Source: Vibrio sp. PID17_43 (GTDB taxonomy: Bacteria; Pseudomonadota; Gammaproteobacteria; Enterobacterales; Vibrionaceae). Taken from it: DNA of 64,000 bases. The notes under the pieces were generated by a model, which ran no database searches, had not been told where the DNA came from, and was given only the letters and a program-made list of their open reading frames with translations. Both the position numbers and the translations under genes were made by a program. The DNA lies in contig NZ_LIXM01000007.1 of NCBI RefSeq assembly GCF_002608565.1, forward strand, positions 108,550 through 172,549, read 5' to 3'. Positions 47,941 through 56,700 of this stretch are shown piece after piece. Numbering within the stretch: position 1 is the first letter of the stretch; each line of letters begins with the position of its first letter.

Positions 47941-48942
47941 TCAGTTGGTTTTTGTCTGACTGCTACTTTCACTCGAAACAGTACTGATACGAGTATCGCG
48001 GTACGGTGAGTTGGTCAGGTTGACCTGTAGACGAACTACATTATCAATGAGCTGTACCAGTGGCCCCCACTTTACCTTCTTCTCTTTTTCAAATACGTAG
48101 TTAAAGTTCTCTGGGGTCCAATCCATTAGATACTGCGGATTAAGAGCACGACCAAGAAAGCGTACTTCATAATGAAGGTGAGGGCCTGTTGAGTTTCCTG
48201 AGTTACCACATCTAGCAATCACATCGCCTTTACTGACAAACTCTCCACTTTTTACGTTGAACTTTTGTAAGTGAGCAAAGGAGCTAGAAAAACCAAACGA
48301 GTGGCGTAATGTCAGGTAATTACCGTAGCCTTTATTACTAGGGCGAACGGTTTCAATGACACCATCGGCAGGCGCAAGAATTTCTTCACCACGTTTACAG
48401 GTTAGATCAATGCCAGTGTGGACATGGCGTTTGCCTGAGATAGGGTTAACTCGAGAGCCGTAAGACGAAGAGATACGCTGGTAGGTCATCGGGCTGTCGT
48501 TTGGGATCAAACGAAACATGGTTGCGCGCACAGCAGAGTCAACCGCCGCCGCATCGATACGCACTTCCAATGCTAGGTTATTTTCATCTCCGACAAGCTC
48601 TTCATCAGCAAGGCCTAGTACGGACTCAACATCAAAGACACGCTTGCCTAGCAGTTGAATCTGGTTGTTTTTGTCCGTCAGAGATTGAGACAGTGAGTGG
48701 TTGGTATCCAATTGTTCTTCGTAAAGCGCAGTGATTTCTGCTTTTTCACTTTCAAGCTTAGCTATGGTCTGGCTAAGGGTCTGTGTATCATGAACCTGCT
48801 TTTGGTTCAGATACCATGCGCCGCCGACGACTGCGGGCAATGTAACAACGGATGCACAGATGGTTAGGATCGAAAGGCGACCCAAATGAAATTGCTGATT
48901 GCCATCTTTTGTCGGGATCAGCATGGTAATTTTTTTAGACAT
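47941..48942 (-). CDS. M23 (LytM) family peptidoglycan peptidase
   Basis: This 333-residue protein has an N-terminal membrane anchor (residues about 22-45) and a coiled coil (about 50-105, THDTQTLSQ to LTDKNNQIQLLG). A C-terminal LytM domain has the zinc ligands in HVHTGIDL and GPHLHYEVRF. All metal and catalytic residues appear present, so it is probably an active D,D-endopeptidase facing the periplasm. It lies 29 bp downstream of a PilZ gene on the same strand, suggesting cotranscription. The exact Shy/TagE-type name cannot be settled here. Confidence 0.87.
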   Translation of the reverse strand: MSKKITMLIPTKDGNQQFHLGRLSILTICASVVTLPAVVGGAWYLNQKQVHDTQTLSQTIAKLESEKAEITALYEEQLDTNHSLSQSLTDKNNQIQLLGKRVFDVESVLGLADEELVGDENNLALEVRIDAAAVDSAVRATMFRLIPNDSPMTYQRISSSYGSRVNPISGKRHVHTGIDLTCKRGEEILAPADGVIETVRPSNKGYGNYLTLRHSFGFSSSFAHLQKFNVKSGEFVSKGDVIARCGNSGNSTGPHLHYEVRFLGRALNPQYLMDWTPENFNYVFEKEKKVKWGPLVQLIDNVVRLQVNLTNSPYRDTRISTVSSESSSQTKTN

Positions 48943-48971
48943 AGTTATTGTTACTAAAGTAGGCGCACAAT

Positions 48972-49340
48972 TTATTCTTCCTCTAAACCTGAAAGGTGCT
49001 CTAACTCTCGATTCAGAAGCGCGTTATTGCCTACATTCAATTCTATAAAATGTTTTAGTTGGCTAATACTCTCGATGTCTATGTCGCTTATCTTTAACCG
49101 AATCTCATTGTTTGCAATTGAAATGATACCAGCACTTAGCTGCACCACCTGTTCTGATTGAATAAATGAGAAGCCCACTTCTACCGGAAGTGACGAATTC
49201 AACGGTTTTGCATCTTCAACTTTTAATAGCAAGCCATGTAATGAAAGATCTTGAATCGTAGCTTGCATTGCCAAGTCACCTTGCTCAATTAGAGTCGATA
49301 CTTGGTAGATGATGCGTGAAAAGTGTCGTCTCTCCGTCAT
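48972..49340 (-). CDS. PilZ domain c-di-GMP-binding protein
   Basis: This 122-residue single-domain PilZ protein has both ligand motifs: RxxxR in TERRHFSRI and DxSxxG in QDLSLHGLL. It should therefore bind c-di-GMP. ATG 49340 was chosen because GAGAAAG lies just upstream; a TTG-started frame eight codons longer exists. By position between tyrA and ettA it may correspond to V. cholerae PlzA (VC0697, from memory). The M23 peptidase gene follows 29 bp downstream, so they probably form an operon. Confidence 0.85.
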   Translation of the reverse strand: MTERRHFSRIIYQVSTLIEQGDLAMQATIQDLSLHGLLLKVEDAKPLNSSLPVEVGFSFIQSEQVVQLSAGIISIANNEIRLKISDIDIESISQLKHFIELNVGNNALLNRELEHLSGLEEE

Positions 49341-49511
49341 AGAGCTTTCTCGTAAAGTATTCAAACAATTGAAAGATTATATCAAGCAGTACAAAGATTG
49401 TTCAATCTTTGCTCTTGAAATGTCGAGACAGCTACAGAGTTAGGCTAGCTAGTGGTCATGCTCTTGGCCTACTTGGGAGGCACTTCGAGTTATTTATGCA
49501 ACCCATACAAT

Positions 49512-49536
49512 AAAGGCCGCTATGATAGCGACCTTT
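49512..49536 (-). terminator. Hairpin after ettA
   Basis: An 11-bp stem (49512-49522 with 49526-49536), loop TGA, with one pair that is G-U only on the minus-strand RNA. It lies about 65 bp past the ettA stop. The U-run is short, so it is a weak terminator. Confidence 0.5.
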
Positions 49537-49599
49537 GTACGAATGACAAGCAAAGGTGAGCGTAGGGTGATATACCACACACTCATCTTATAACCGAAA

Positions 49600-51267
49600 T
49601 TACTTCGATACGCGCTTGTATTTGATGCGGTGTGGTTCAGCTGCTTCAGGACCAAGGGTCTTCTTCAGCCATTCCATGTACTCGTTGTAGTTACCTTCGT
49701 AGAAGTTAACCTGACCTTCATCACGGTAGTCGATGATGTGCGTAGCGATACGGTCTAGGAACCAACGGTCGTGCGAGATAACCATGGCACAGCCAGGGAA
49801 TTCGAGCAGTGCTTCTTCTAGTGCTCGTAGCGTTTCAACGTCAAGGTCGTTGGTTGGTTCATCGAGTAGCAGTACGTTACCGCCAGCTTTAAGCAGCTTA
49901 GCAAGGTGTACACGGTTACGCTCACCACCTGATAGCTCGCCAATGATCTTCTGCTGATCTGAGCCTTTGAAGTTAAAGCGAGAACAGTAAGCACGCGCAG
50001 GGATTTCGAAGTTGTTGATCTTGATGATGTCAGCGCCTTCAGAAATCTCTTGGAATACCGTGTTCTTGTCGTTCATTGAGTCACGGAACTGTTCAACAGA
50101 CGCCAGTTTCACTGTTTCACCCAGTTCAATAGTACCTGAATCTGGCTGCTCAGTGCCGCTTAACATCTTAAATAGGGTTGATTTACCCGCACCGTTGGCA
50201 CCGATGATACCTACGATTGCACCCTTAGGTATGCTGAACGATAGATCATCGATAAGAACGCGACCGTCGAATGACTTCGTCAGGTTGTTCACTTCGATAA
50301 CTTTATCACCTAGGCGCTCACCTGGCGGGATGAACAGTTCGTTGGTTTCGTTACGTTTTTGATGATCAGTGCTTTGCAGCTCTTCAAAACGAGCCATACG
50401 AGCTTTAGATTTTGCTTGGCGACCTTTCGGGTTCTTACGTACCCATTCCAGTTCTTTCTCGATGGTTTTTTGACGAGCACTTTCTTGAGATGACTCTTGC
50501 TGTAGACGGGCATCTTTTTGCTCTAGCCATGAGGTGTAGTTACCTTGCCAAGGAATACCTTCACCACGGTCAAGTTCTAGGATCCAGCCTGCCGCGTTAT
50601 CTAGGAAGTAACGGTCGTGCGTGATAGCAACGACAGTACCAGTGTAGTCCACAAGGAAGCGCTCTAGCCATGCAACAGACTCAGCATCCAAGTGGTTGGT
50701 TGGTTCGTCTAGCAATAGCATGTCTGGTTTTTCTAGAAGCAGACGACAAATGGCAACACGGCGACGCTCACCACCAGATAGGTGGGCAATCTTTTGATCC
50801 CACTCTGGTAGGCGAAGGGCATCTGCAGCACGCTCTAGTGCGTTATCTAGATTGTGACCGTCTTTCGCTTGAATCAGCGCTTCCAGTTCACCTTGCTCTT
50901 TTGCAAGTGCATCGAAGTCTGCATCAGGCTCAGCATACGCTGCATATACCGCATCCAAACGCGTAAGAGCGCCAGCAACATCAGCAACGGCTTCTTCAAC
51001 AACTTCACGAACCGTTTTTGATTCGTCTAGTACTGGCTCCTGAGGCAGGTAACCTACGTTAAGGCCAGGTTGTGGGCGAGCTTCACCATCGATGTCGGTA
51101 TCGATACCTGCCATGATACGCAGCAGAGTAGATTTACCCGCACCGTTCAAACCTAAAACACCGATTTTGGCACCAGGAAAAAAGCTTAGAGAGATGTCTT
51201 TAAGAATTTGACGCTTAGGTGGCACGATTTTGCTCACCCGCGACATGGTATATACGTATTCAGCCAT
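49600..51267 (-). CDS. ettA: Energy-dependent translational throttle protein EttA
   Basis: This 555-residue ABC-F protein has two nucleotide-binding domains. Walker A motifs are GLNGAGKST and GANGAGKST, signature motifs LSGGERRRVAICRL and LSGGERNRVHLAKL, and Walker B motifs LLLDEPTNHLD and LLLDEPTNDLD. The charged linker between them (ELEWVRKNPKGRQAKSKARM) contacts tRNA. EttA gates the first elongation steps according to ATP/ADP. It has no membrane part. It is monocistronic. Confidence 0.95.
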   Translation of the reverse strand: MAEYVYTMSRVSKIVPPKRQILKDISLSFFPGAKIGVLGLNGAGKSTLLRIMAGIDTDIDGEARPQPGLNVGYLPQEPVLDESKTVREVVEEAVADVAGALTRLDAVYAAYAEPDADFDALAKEQGELEALIQAKDGHNLDNALERAADALRLPEWDQKIAHLSGGERRRVAICRLLLEKPDMLLLDEPTNHLDAESVAWLERFLVDYTGTVVAITHDRYFLDNAAGWILELDRGEGIPWQGNYTSWLEQKDARLQQESSQESARQKTIEKELEWVRKNPKGRQAKSKARMARFEELQSTDHQKRNETNELFIPPGERLGDKVIEVNNLTKSFDGRVLIDDLSFSIPKGAIVGIIGANGAGKSTLFKMLSGTEQPDSGTIELGETVKLASVEQFRDSMNDKNTVFQEISEGADIIKINNFEIPARAYCSRFNFKGSDQQKIIGELSGGERNRVHLAKLLKAGGNVLLLDEPTNDLDVETLRALEEALLEFPGCAMVISHDRWFLDRIATHIIDYRDEGQVNFYEGNYNEYMEWLKKTLGPEAAEPHRIKYKRVSK

Positions 51268-51637
51268 TGCCGATCGTTCCTAAATTAACTGTCATTTAAA
51301 GCGACTATTTTATACCAACTCATCCAGTTTTGTTACCGCATTGCAAGAAATTCCAATCTCGTGTGATTTCTTCTTTATCGCTGACCGGAAACTCACATGC
51401 TTAGGGTATACACTTTTGTTGTTCGCCTATAAATAGAACGGACTCTGATGATGAACCATGACTTTTATGGAATCTATTCTTTTTGCAAGGCTCTAAAGTT
51501 TCACGAGCACAACATTTATTATATCAAGTCGCTTTACAATGAGCGTGTAATAGAATGCAAATAAATGCATATGCTTTATCTCCGTCACGTTTTGCTTTTG
51601 CTCGTGGCGGAGAGTAAAGAGAACAACGTCTGGGGAA
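51268..51637. other. Divergent intergenic region between ettA and slt
   Basis: This 370-bp region contains TATAAAT (51429-51435), which could be a -10 element. About 13 bp further is a 38-codon open frame from ATG 51448 to TAA 51564 (MMNHDFYGIYSFCKALKF...), with only a weak GGA ribosome-binding site. An inverted repeat, CTCCGTCACG (51580-51589) with CGTGGCGGAG (51603-51612), precedes the slt ribosome-binding site. I do not claim the small ORF as a gene. Confidence 0.4.
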
Positions 51638-53584
51638 ATGACGCACATGACATTCAACGTATCTGAATTGGCTAAAAGAGTATGTTATGCAGCCGCTTTA
51701 TGTGCGGTAAGTGTGACAGCAAGCGCGGCGCTAAGCTTAGAAAAGCAGCGTCAAGTCTACGAACAGGCTCAAAACCTAATAGATAACAATGATATCGATG
51801 GTTATTTGTCTATTCGTCCCAAAATCGCCGATTATCCGCTGACCCCTTATGTGGATTATCGAGTGTTTTTGAGGCAATTATCGAGTAAGTCCCCTGAGCA
51901 GGTGGATGAATTTATTAAAGACTATGAGGCTTTTCCATTCTCACGTCGGATTCGCGCCCCTTACCTAGATAGTCTATATCGCCAGAAAGACTGGAAAACT
52001 ATTACCGAGTTCCAGAAGTTTGAGCCCAGTGGTGAGCGTTATCAGTGTATCTTTTATGTCGCTCAGCTAGAACAAGGCAAACAAGTCGCGGCCTTTAAAG
52101 GTGCTGAACATATGTGGCTGCGAGGTAAGAGCATTGCCGATGAATGCGATCCGTTGTTTTTTGCTTGGGATAAATCGGGCGGACGTACTGATGACATGAT
52201 CTTGCAACGTATGTTGTTGGCGTTTGATGCGCGCAATGGTGGTTTAATTACCTATCTGCAAAAGCTACCGAAGTCGGCGAAAGCGCAGCAGCAAGCTAAG
52301 GCGATGAAAGCCCTGTTTGATAAGCCGGAAAGCGTAGCTGGGTTTGCCAAGAAGCAATCTGCTAATGACTTCAATCGTGCGCAGAGTGAATATGCGTTAA
52401 AAAAGCTGGCTCGTAAGAATATTGAACAAGCGCAAGTTGCATACGCGTCTGTTGTCAAAGGGCAGAAGTTCTCGCCGCAAGAAGCGCAAGCTCTCGCAGA
52501 TTACATTGCGATTCGTTTGATTCGTACCGAGTCTGAATCGTTGGCTAAGTGGCGAGATGACAAAACGAAAACCAGTAAACACCTGCCATTAATTGAGAGT
52601 CGTATCCGTCTGTCGATTCAAAATGGCGATTGGGAAGGTGTGCAAAAATGGATTGCAGTACTGAATCAAGAGGAGCAGGCATCACTTCGCTGGCAGTACT
52701 GGTTAGGACGTAGTGAGATTGCTCTTGGTGAGCAAGGGGCTGGTAAAAAACGACTCGCTAAACTTGTCGGTCAGCGTAACTTTTACAGTGTCGCGGCAGC
52801 CAATGCGATTGGGCAGTCAATAAAGTATCCATCGAGCTCTGTAACGTTGGACAAGAAGGCCATTCAACCGTACCAAAAATCATTGCTTCGAATTGAAGAG
52901 TTAATTGAAACAGACAAAATTGCTGCAGCCAAAAGCGAATGGGCACATTTGCTACGTCGTGTAGACAACGATGAGAAAACGATGCTAGCGGCTTATGCTG
53001 CCTCAAAACGCTGGTACCACCTAACCGTGGCGGCGAGTATTCAGGCTAAAATGTGGGACAACATGGAATTGAGATTCCCAGTAGCACATCGCTGGTGGTT
53101 TAACTTTTATGCAGATAAGCACAATATCGATCCGATCACGATGATGTCATTAGCTAGACAAGAAAGTGCGCTAGATTCAGAGGCGCGCTCTCCTGTGGGG
53201 GCTCGTGGCTTGATGCAGATCATGCCTGCTACGGCAAAGTACACCGCGCGTAAATACAAGCTCAAGTATCAAGGAACAGAAGACTTATATAACGTGGGTA
53301 AGAACATTGAAATAGGCAGTCATTACCTGCAAGGCTTGATGGAGGATTACGATAATAATCGTATTTTTGCGCTCGCTGCTTATAATGCTGGACCTAACCG
53401 AGTAAAAACGTGGCGAGAGCGAACCCAAGGAAAAGTAGACGCTTATTCCTTTATTGAAGCGATTCCATTTAAAGAGACACGCGGTTACGTGCAGAATATC
53501 TTGATGTTTGAAACTTACTATCGTGATCTTTTGGGCGTTGATGGTGCGTTCTTGACCCAAAACGAGATCAATACCAAGTATTGA
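51638..53584 (+). CDS. slt: Soluble lytic murein transglycosylase
   Basis: This 648-residue periplasmic enzyme has a signal peptide (VCYAAALCAVSVTASAA), a long alpha-helical superhelical ring (residues about 35-450) and a C-terminal SLT lysozyme-like domain. The catalytic glutamate lies near residue 509 in LARQESALDSEARSPVGARG, with MQIMPATA and AYNAGPNRV. It cleaves glycan strands to anhydro-muropeptides, feeding the NagZ/AnmK/MurQ recycling genes. ATG 51638 follows TGGGGA closely; ATG 51647 is an alternative. trpR follows after 13 bp, as in E. coli. Confidence 0.94.
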   Translation: MTHMTFNVSELAKRVCYAAALCAVSVTASAALSLEKQRQVYEQAQNLIDNNDIDGYLSIRPKIADYPLTPYVDYRVFLRQLSSKSPEQVDEFIKDYEAFPFSRRIRAPYLDSLYRQKDWKTITEFQKFEPSGERYQCIFYVAQLEQGKQVAAFKGAEHMWLRGKSIADECDPLFFAWDKSGGRTDDMILQRMLLAFDARNGGLITYLQKLPKSAKAQQQAKAMKALFDKPESVAGFAKKQSANDFNRAQSEYALKKLARKNIEQAQVAYASVVKGQKFSPQEAQALADYIAIRLIRTESESLAKWRDDKTKTSKHLPLIESRIRLSIQNGDWEGVQKWIAVLNQEEQASLRWQYWLGRSEIALGEQGAGKKRLAKLVGQRNFYSVAAANAIGQSIKYPSSSVTLDKKAIQPYQKSLLRIEELIETDKIAAAKSEWAHLLRRVDNDEKTMLAAYAASKRWYHLTVAASIQAKMWDNMELRFPVAHRWWFNFYADKHNIDPITMMSLARQESALDSEARSPVGARGLMQIMPATAKYTARKYKLKYQGTEDLYNVGKNIEIGSHYLQGLMEDYDNNRIFALAAYNAGPNRVKTWRERTQGKVDAYSFIEAIPFKETRGYVQNILMFETYYRDLLGVDGAFLTQNEINTKY

Positions 53585-53597
53585 GTGAGGTAACTTG

Positions 53598-53900
53598 ATG
53601 TCACATGAACCTGAGTACAAAGACTGGCAACAGATTGTTGAACTGATTCGCTCAAGTGTAGATAACCAGCAACATGAGATGCTGCTGACTATGCTAATGA
53701 CACCGGATGAGAGAGAATCACTCACCGCGCGTGTGAACATTCTCAATGAACTGCTTAAAGGTGAGCTTTCTCAGCGTCAAATCAGTCAAATGCTTGGGGT
53801 TGGTATTGCGACCATTACCCGTGGTTCTAATGAATTGAAGTCGAAGTCTGACGCAGACAAAGATAAGCTTAAAACGTTGTTAGAGCAGGGCGCTCAATAA
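53598..53900 (+). CDS. trpR: Trp operon repressor
   Basis: This 100-residue all-helical dimeric repressor has the helix-turn-helix LSQRQISQMLGVGIATITRGSNELK and the tryptophan-binding residues typical of TrpR. With tryptophan it represses trp, aroH-type and its own transcription. ATG 53598 was chosen, 7 nt after GAGG (53587-53590). It lies 13 bp after slt, as in E. coli, so it probably relies partly on slt transcription. The next gene, yjjX, is convergent. Confidence 0.94.
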   Translation: MSHEPEYKDWQQIVELIRSSVDNQQHEMLLTMLMTPDERESLTARVNILNELLKGELSQRQISQMLGVGIATITRGSNELKSKSDADKDKLKTLLEQGAQ

Positions 53901-53919
53901 TGTTAAGTTTCAGATAGCA

Positions 53920-53946
53920 AAAAGGGCGACACTATCGCCCTTTTTT
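53920..53946 (+). terminator. Terminator after trpR
   Basis: AAAAGGGCGA (53920-53929), loop CACTA, TCGCCCTTTT (53935-53944), then TT. Confidence 0.9.
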
Positions 53947-54009
53947 AATGCTGTTTTTCTCTGTCAGTTTTACCACGCAAAAATGAACCGTTATTTACTA
54001 CGATTGGTA

Positions 54010-54543
54010 TTACAGATTTGACGGGAAGTGTTCTGGGTTGGTGAATGGAATTAGAGCCAAAATCAAGGCTTGATGATATACTGAACTGCGAGTGAGTTGG
54101 TGCTGTGTTAGTAAACCAATCGCACCGCCTTTCTGCTTGATATTCTCCGTGCCAAACACTTCATCCATTACATCACCAAGTTCGTTAGCATGTTCTAATT
54201 TCTTCAATACTTCTGGTGGTAGCATTAGGCTCGCTGAACGCGACTCCCCGCGGTGTGTTTCTGATTCAATCACCATCCAAGCAAACGTCACATTACCTTC
54301 GATACCCGCTTCAAGACCGACATAGAAATCTGCAGTTGTTATGACTTTTTTCGCATTGCGTACACGATTTAGTGCGCCAAGGTGCGTTTCCTTATTCGTC
54401 ATTGGTTGTTCAGCCACTTCACTGGGGACATTTACGCCAACAAACTCGAAGCTTTGTTGTGGAAAAGCGCTTTGGAATGCACTCTCTACTGCTTTGATTT
54501 TGGCTGGGTTAAGCGAAGCAATAACGACTTTTTGGTCTACCAT
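54010..54543 (-). CDS. yjjX: Inosine/xanthosine triphosphatase YjjX
   Basis: This 177-residue NTPase has the Ham1-like fold. The N-terminus VVIASLNPAKIKAVESAF binds the nucleotide; DFYVGLEAGIEG and SVYHQALILAL are family blocks. It hydrolyses ITP and XTP to keep damaged purines out of nucleic acids. ATG 54543 was chosen because AGAAAG precedes it; ATG 54558 adds five residues and has no site. Its place next to trpR is the same as in E. coli. It is 24 bp downstream of pheA. Confidence 0.88.
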   Translation of the reverse strand: MVDQKVVIASLNPAKIKAVESAFQSAFPQQSFEFVGVNVPSEVAEQPMTNKETHLGALNRVRNAKKVITTADFYVGLEAGIEGNVTFAWMVIESETHRGESRSASLMLPPEVLKKLEHANELGDVMDEVFGTENIKQKGGAIGLLTQHQLTRSSVYHQALILALIPFTNPEHFPSNL

Positions 54544-54567
54544 GATCTTTCTACTCATTGATGTCCA

Positions 54568-55746
54568 TTAACTCAATTTTACTTGGGTTGGTTTTACGTT
54601 CTCACTTGGGTAACATCCCAATACTTTCAGATGCTTAGTTATCTTAGTGAGTTCTTCGAGCACTTGTTGCATTTCGGTTGAACCAAGATGAGATTCCAAG
54701 TCTACATAGAACATTTCTTCCCATGGATTACCCATGATTGGACGTGACTCTAGTTTGGTCATATTGATGCCGTAGCGCTGCAGAACCAACAGCGTTTCAA
54801 CCAAGGATCCGGCTTCTTGTGATGTAGACATGATCAGCGTTGTCTTCGCTGGAATCTGGGGTGACACTTCAACAGGCTTACGAGCTACCACAATGAAGCG
54901 TGTGTGGTTTTCTGTTTGATTCGCAATGTTACCTTGGATAGCTTGCAGGCCGTACAGTTTGCCGCTTGATGCGTTACCAATAGCAGCTACGTCATCACGG
55001 GCAAGCTCTTGCACTTTTTGCATCGCATCAGCGGTGCTAGCACAAGATTCTAGTTTCACGCCTTTCATGCGGCTTAGGAACTCGCTGCACTGCTGATGTG
55101 GTTGCGGGTGAGAGTAAAGTGTTTTGATGTTCTCAAGGCGAATATCTTTCGTTGCAACAAGGCAGTGCTCGATAGGCTGAGTGAGTTCACCTACAATGTA
55201 CAGCGTAGTGTGCTGAAGAAGGTCGTAAACTTCGTTGATAGAGCCAGAGCTCGTGTTTTCTATAGGTAATACGCCATAGTCTGCATGGCCGGATTCAACA
55301 GTTTGAGTCACTTCTTTGAAGTGTTCGCAGTTCAGTTCAATCAGCTCGGTATTCTTACGGCTAAAGTACTCACGGCTGGCAAGATGGGAGTAAGAACCCT
55401 TTGAACCAAGAAAAGCAACACGAGCTAAAGGCTTACGGCTTTGTTGTGGGTTGACTAAGTTTTGTAGGTAGCTCTGTTGAAGGAGTACAGAGTCCTCGAT
55501 GATGGTATGGAAAAGTTTGGTGATGTACTGAGCGTCGAGTTCGTATTTATCACGGCCGTTAGTGATCAGTTTAACGAGAAGTTGTTGTTCACGGACTGCA
55601 TCTCTAACAGGTTTTGACGTTTGTACTTTGCTTTTTGCTACTTCAATGCTGAGTTTTCGGCGTTCGGACAGTAGGCTAAGCAGTTGGTCATCGAGCTCAT
55701 TCAAACGTAAACGAATTTCATCCAGGGAAATAGGTTGGTCAGTCAT
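54568..55746 (-). CDS. pheA: P-protein: chorismate mutase/prephenate dehydratase
   Basis: This 392-residue bifunctional enzyme has an N-terminal AroQ chorismate mutase (LNELDDQLLSLLSERRKL, residues 1-95). A prephenate dehydratase follows (VAFLGSKGSYSHLASREYF, GVLPIENTSSGSINEVYDLL), then a C-terminal ACT domain with ESRPIMGNPWEEMFYVD. It makes phenylpyruvate for phenylalanine and is feedback-inhibited through the ACT domain. AAGGAA precedes ATG 55746. A phenylalanine attenuator (pheL plus terminator) lies just upstream. Confidence 0.96.
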   Translation of the reverse strand: MTDQPISLDEIRLRLNELDDQLLSLLSERRKLSIEVAKSKVQTSKPVRDAVREQQLLVKLITNGRDKYELDAQYITKLFHTIIEDSVLLQQSYLQNLVNPQQSRKPLARVAFLGSKGSYSHLASREYFSRKNTELIELNCEHFKEVTQTVESGHADYGVLPIENTSSGSINEVYDLLQHTTLYIVGELTQPIEHCLVATKDIRLENIKTLYSHPQPHQQCSEFLSRMKGVKLESCASTADAMQKVQELARDDVAAIGNASSGKLYGLQAIQGNIANQTENHTRFIVVARKPVEVSPQIPAKTTLIMSTSQEAGSLVETLLVLQRYGINMTKLESRPIMGNPWEEMFYVDLESHLGSTEMQQVLEELTKITKHLKVLGCYPSENVKPTQVKLS

Positions 55747-55765
55747 CAATTCTTTCCTTATAAAA

Positions 55766-55790
55766 AAAGCCCCCCGATTTGGGAGGCTTT
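55766..55790 (-). terminator. pheA attenuator terminator
   Basis: On the minus-strand RNA AAAGCCTCCC pairs with GGGGGGCTTT (plus 55766-55790), loop AAATC, followed by more U residues, 20 nt before the pheA start codon. Upstream, the 3' half of the leader ORF (TTTTTGACTTCTTTTTCC) can pair with GAAAGAAAAGTCAAAAAC (plus 55793-55811), and GGAGGGGCT can pair with part of the terminator stem. Such competing structures are expected of an attenuator. Confidence 0.85.
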
Positions 55791-55836
55791 CTGTTTGTTT
55801 TTGACTTTTCTTTCACAAACGAGTTAGCCCCTCCTA

Positions 55837-55884
55837 CTATGGAAGGAAAAAGAAGTCAAAAATAAACAGGTTGGTTAAATGCAT
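55837..55884 (-). CDS. pheL: pheA leader peptide PheL
   Basis: This is a 15-codon open frame, MHLTNLFIFDFFFLP, with five phenylalanines among its last nine codons. It ends at TAG (plus 55837-55839), about 50 nt before the terminator hairpin. Stalling at Phe codons when charged tRNA(Phe) is scarce would disfavour the terminator and allow pheA transcription. No clear ribosome-binding site precedes the ATG, which is unusual. The order raiA-pheL-pheA matches E. coli. Confidence 0.8.
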   Translation of the reverse strand: MHLTNLFIFDFFFLP

Positions 55885-55945
55885 AAATAGTGGTTAATTT
55901 GTGAGTGTTTAAACACAATAAGCAAGCTGGCGGGGAGCGTCAAGC

Positions 55946-55973
55946 AAAAAAATAGCGCCTTTCGGCGCTATTT
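55946..55973 (-). terminator. Terminator after raiA
   Basis: The perfect 10-bp stem (55950-55959 with 55964-55973, core AGCGCC/GGCGCT), with loop TTTC on the plus strand, is followed on the minus strand by U residues (plus 55946-55952). It separates raiA from pheL. Confidence 0.88.
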
Positions 55974-55989
55974 CCTCAATCTGGTCTAT

Positions 55990-56316
55990 TTACTCTTCTT
56001 CTTCCACTAGCTCAGGCTTATTCGCACGTCGAGCTTCAGGTTTGTGGGTCAGCTTATTCAATTGTCGTTCTAGTTTTTGCTCCACTTCGTTGATAGCTGC
56101 ATACAGATCTTCGTGAGTTGCAGAGGCGATTAGCTGGCCTTTAGGAACTTTAATAACGGCTTCGAATTTCTTCTGTTTGTTTGGTTCCTCACTGAATGTT
56201 GCCTGGCATCCGATGATGTCGACTTGCCATTTTTCCAGCTTCTTGAATTTGCTCTCAATATGAGCGCGGATTGCAGAGGTGATTTCGATGTTTTTACCAG
56301 TAATGTTCATTGTCAT
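55990..56316 (-). CDS. raiA: Ribosome-associated inhibitor RaiA (YfiA/HPF family)
   Basis: This 108-residue protein begins MTMNITGKNIEITSAIRAHI and has the conserved KLEKWQ, HEDLYAAINEVEQKLERQLNKL and an acidic tail ELVEEEE. RaiA binds the 30S A and P sites in stationary phase and cold, stabilising 70S ribosomes. The acidic tail distinguishes RaiA from the shorter HPF. ATG 56316 was set by homology and GAGG 9 nt upstream; a frame seven codons longer exists. Confidence 0.92.
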   Translation of the reverse strand: MTMNITGKNIEITSAIRAHIESKFKKLEKWQVDIIGCQATFSEEPNKQKKFEAVIKVPKGQLIASATHEDLYAAINEVEQKLERQLNKLTHKPEARRANKPELVEEEE

Positions 56317-56700
56317 AAAAGTTTTCCTCTGTTTCATCCCTCATGGGTTAAGTTCAGATTACCGCTTTGACGAGAAAAGAATGTGATCCAAGTCACCATT
56401 CAGGCTGGGTTTTTGGCGTTCAAAAACGAATGTGATCTGACTCAAGAACTGTCTAGATTTATGCGGAAATAGCTTGTTATCGGATTCTAAATCATTAGAT
56501 TGAATAGAGTGTTGAGCTGAAAACTAACCCGTTTTTAGGGATATTTTACAGCCTGTAATTCTAGCAACTCAAAAATTAATCAATATTAAATCGTGATATG
56601 CATCGCACATTTTAGTGTTTCGATGGTGAGTTAAAAGTGGGGTACCTTTCCCCAAGTGACCCCTTTACCTAGCAAGATTCATTCAGCTTAAAACATACGG
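56317..56700. other. Intergenic region between the MltF-like gene and raiA
   Basis: This 384-bp AT-rich region has no open frame with a ribosome-binding site. It must contain the raiA promoter. GTGGGGTACC and CCCCAAGTGACCCC around 56636-56670 make imperfect hairpins that might end the MltF-like transcript, but no T-run supports a firm terminator call. Confidence 0.4.
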
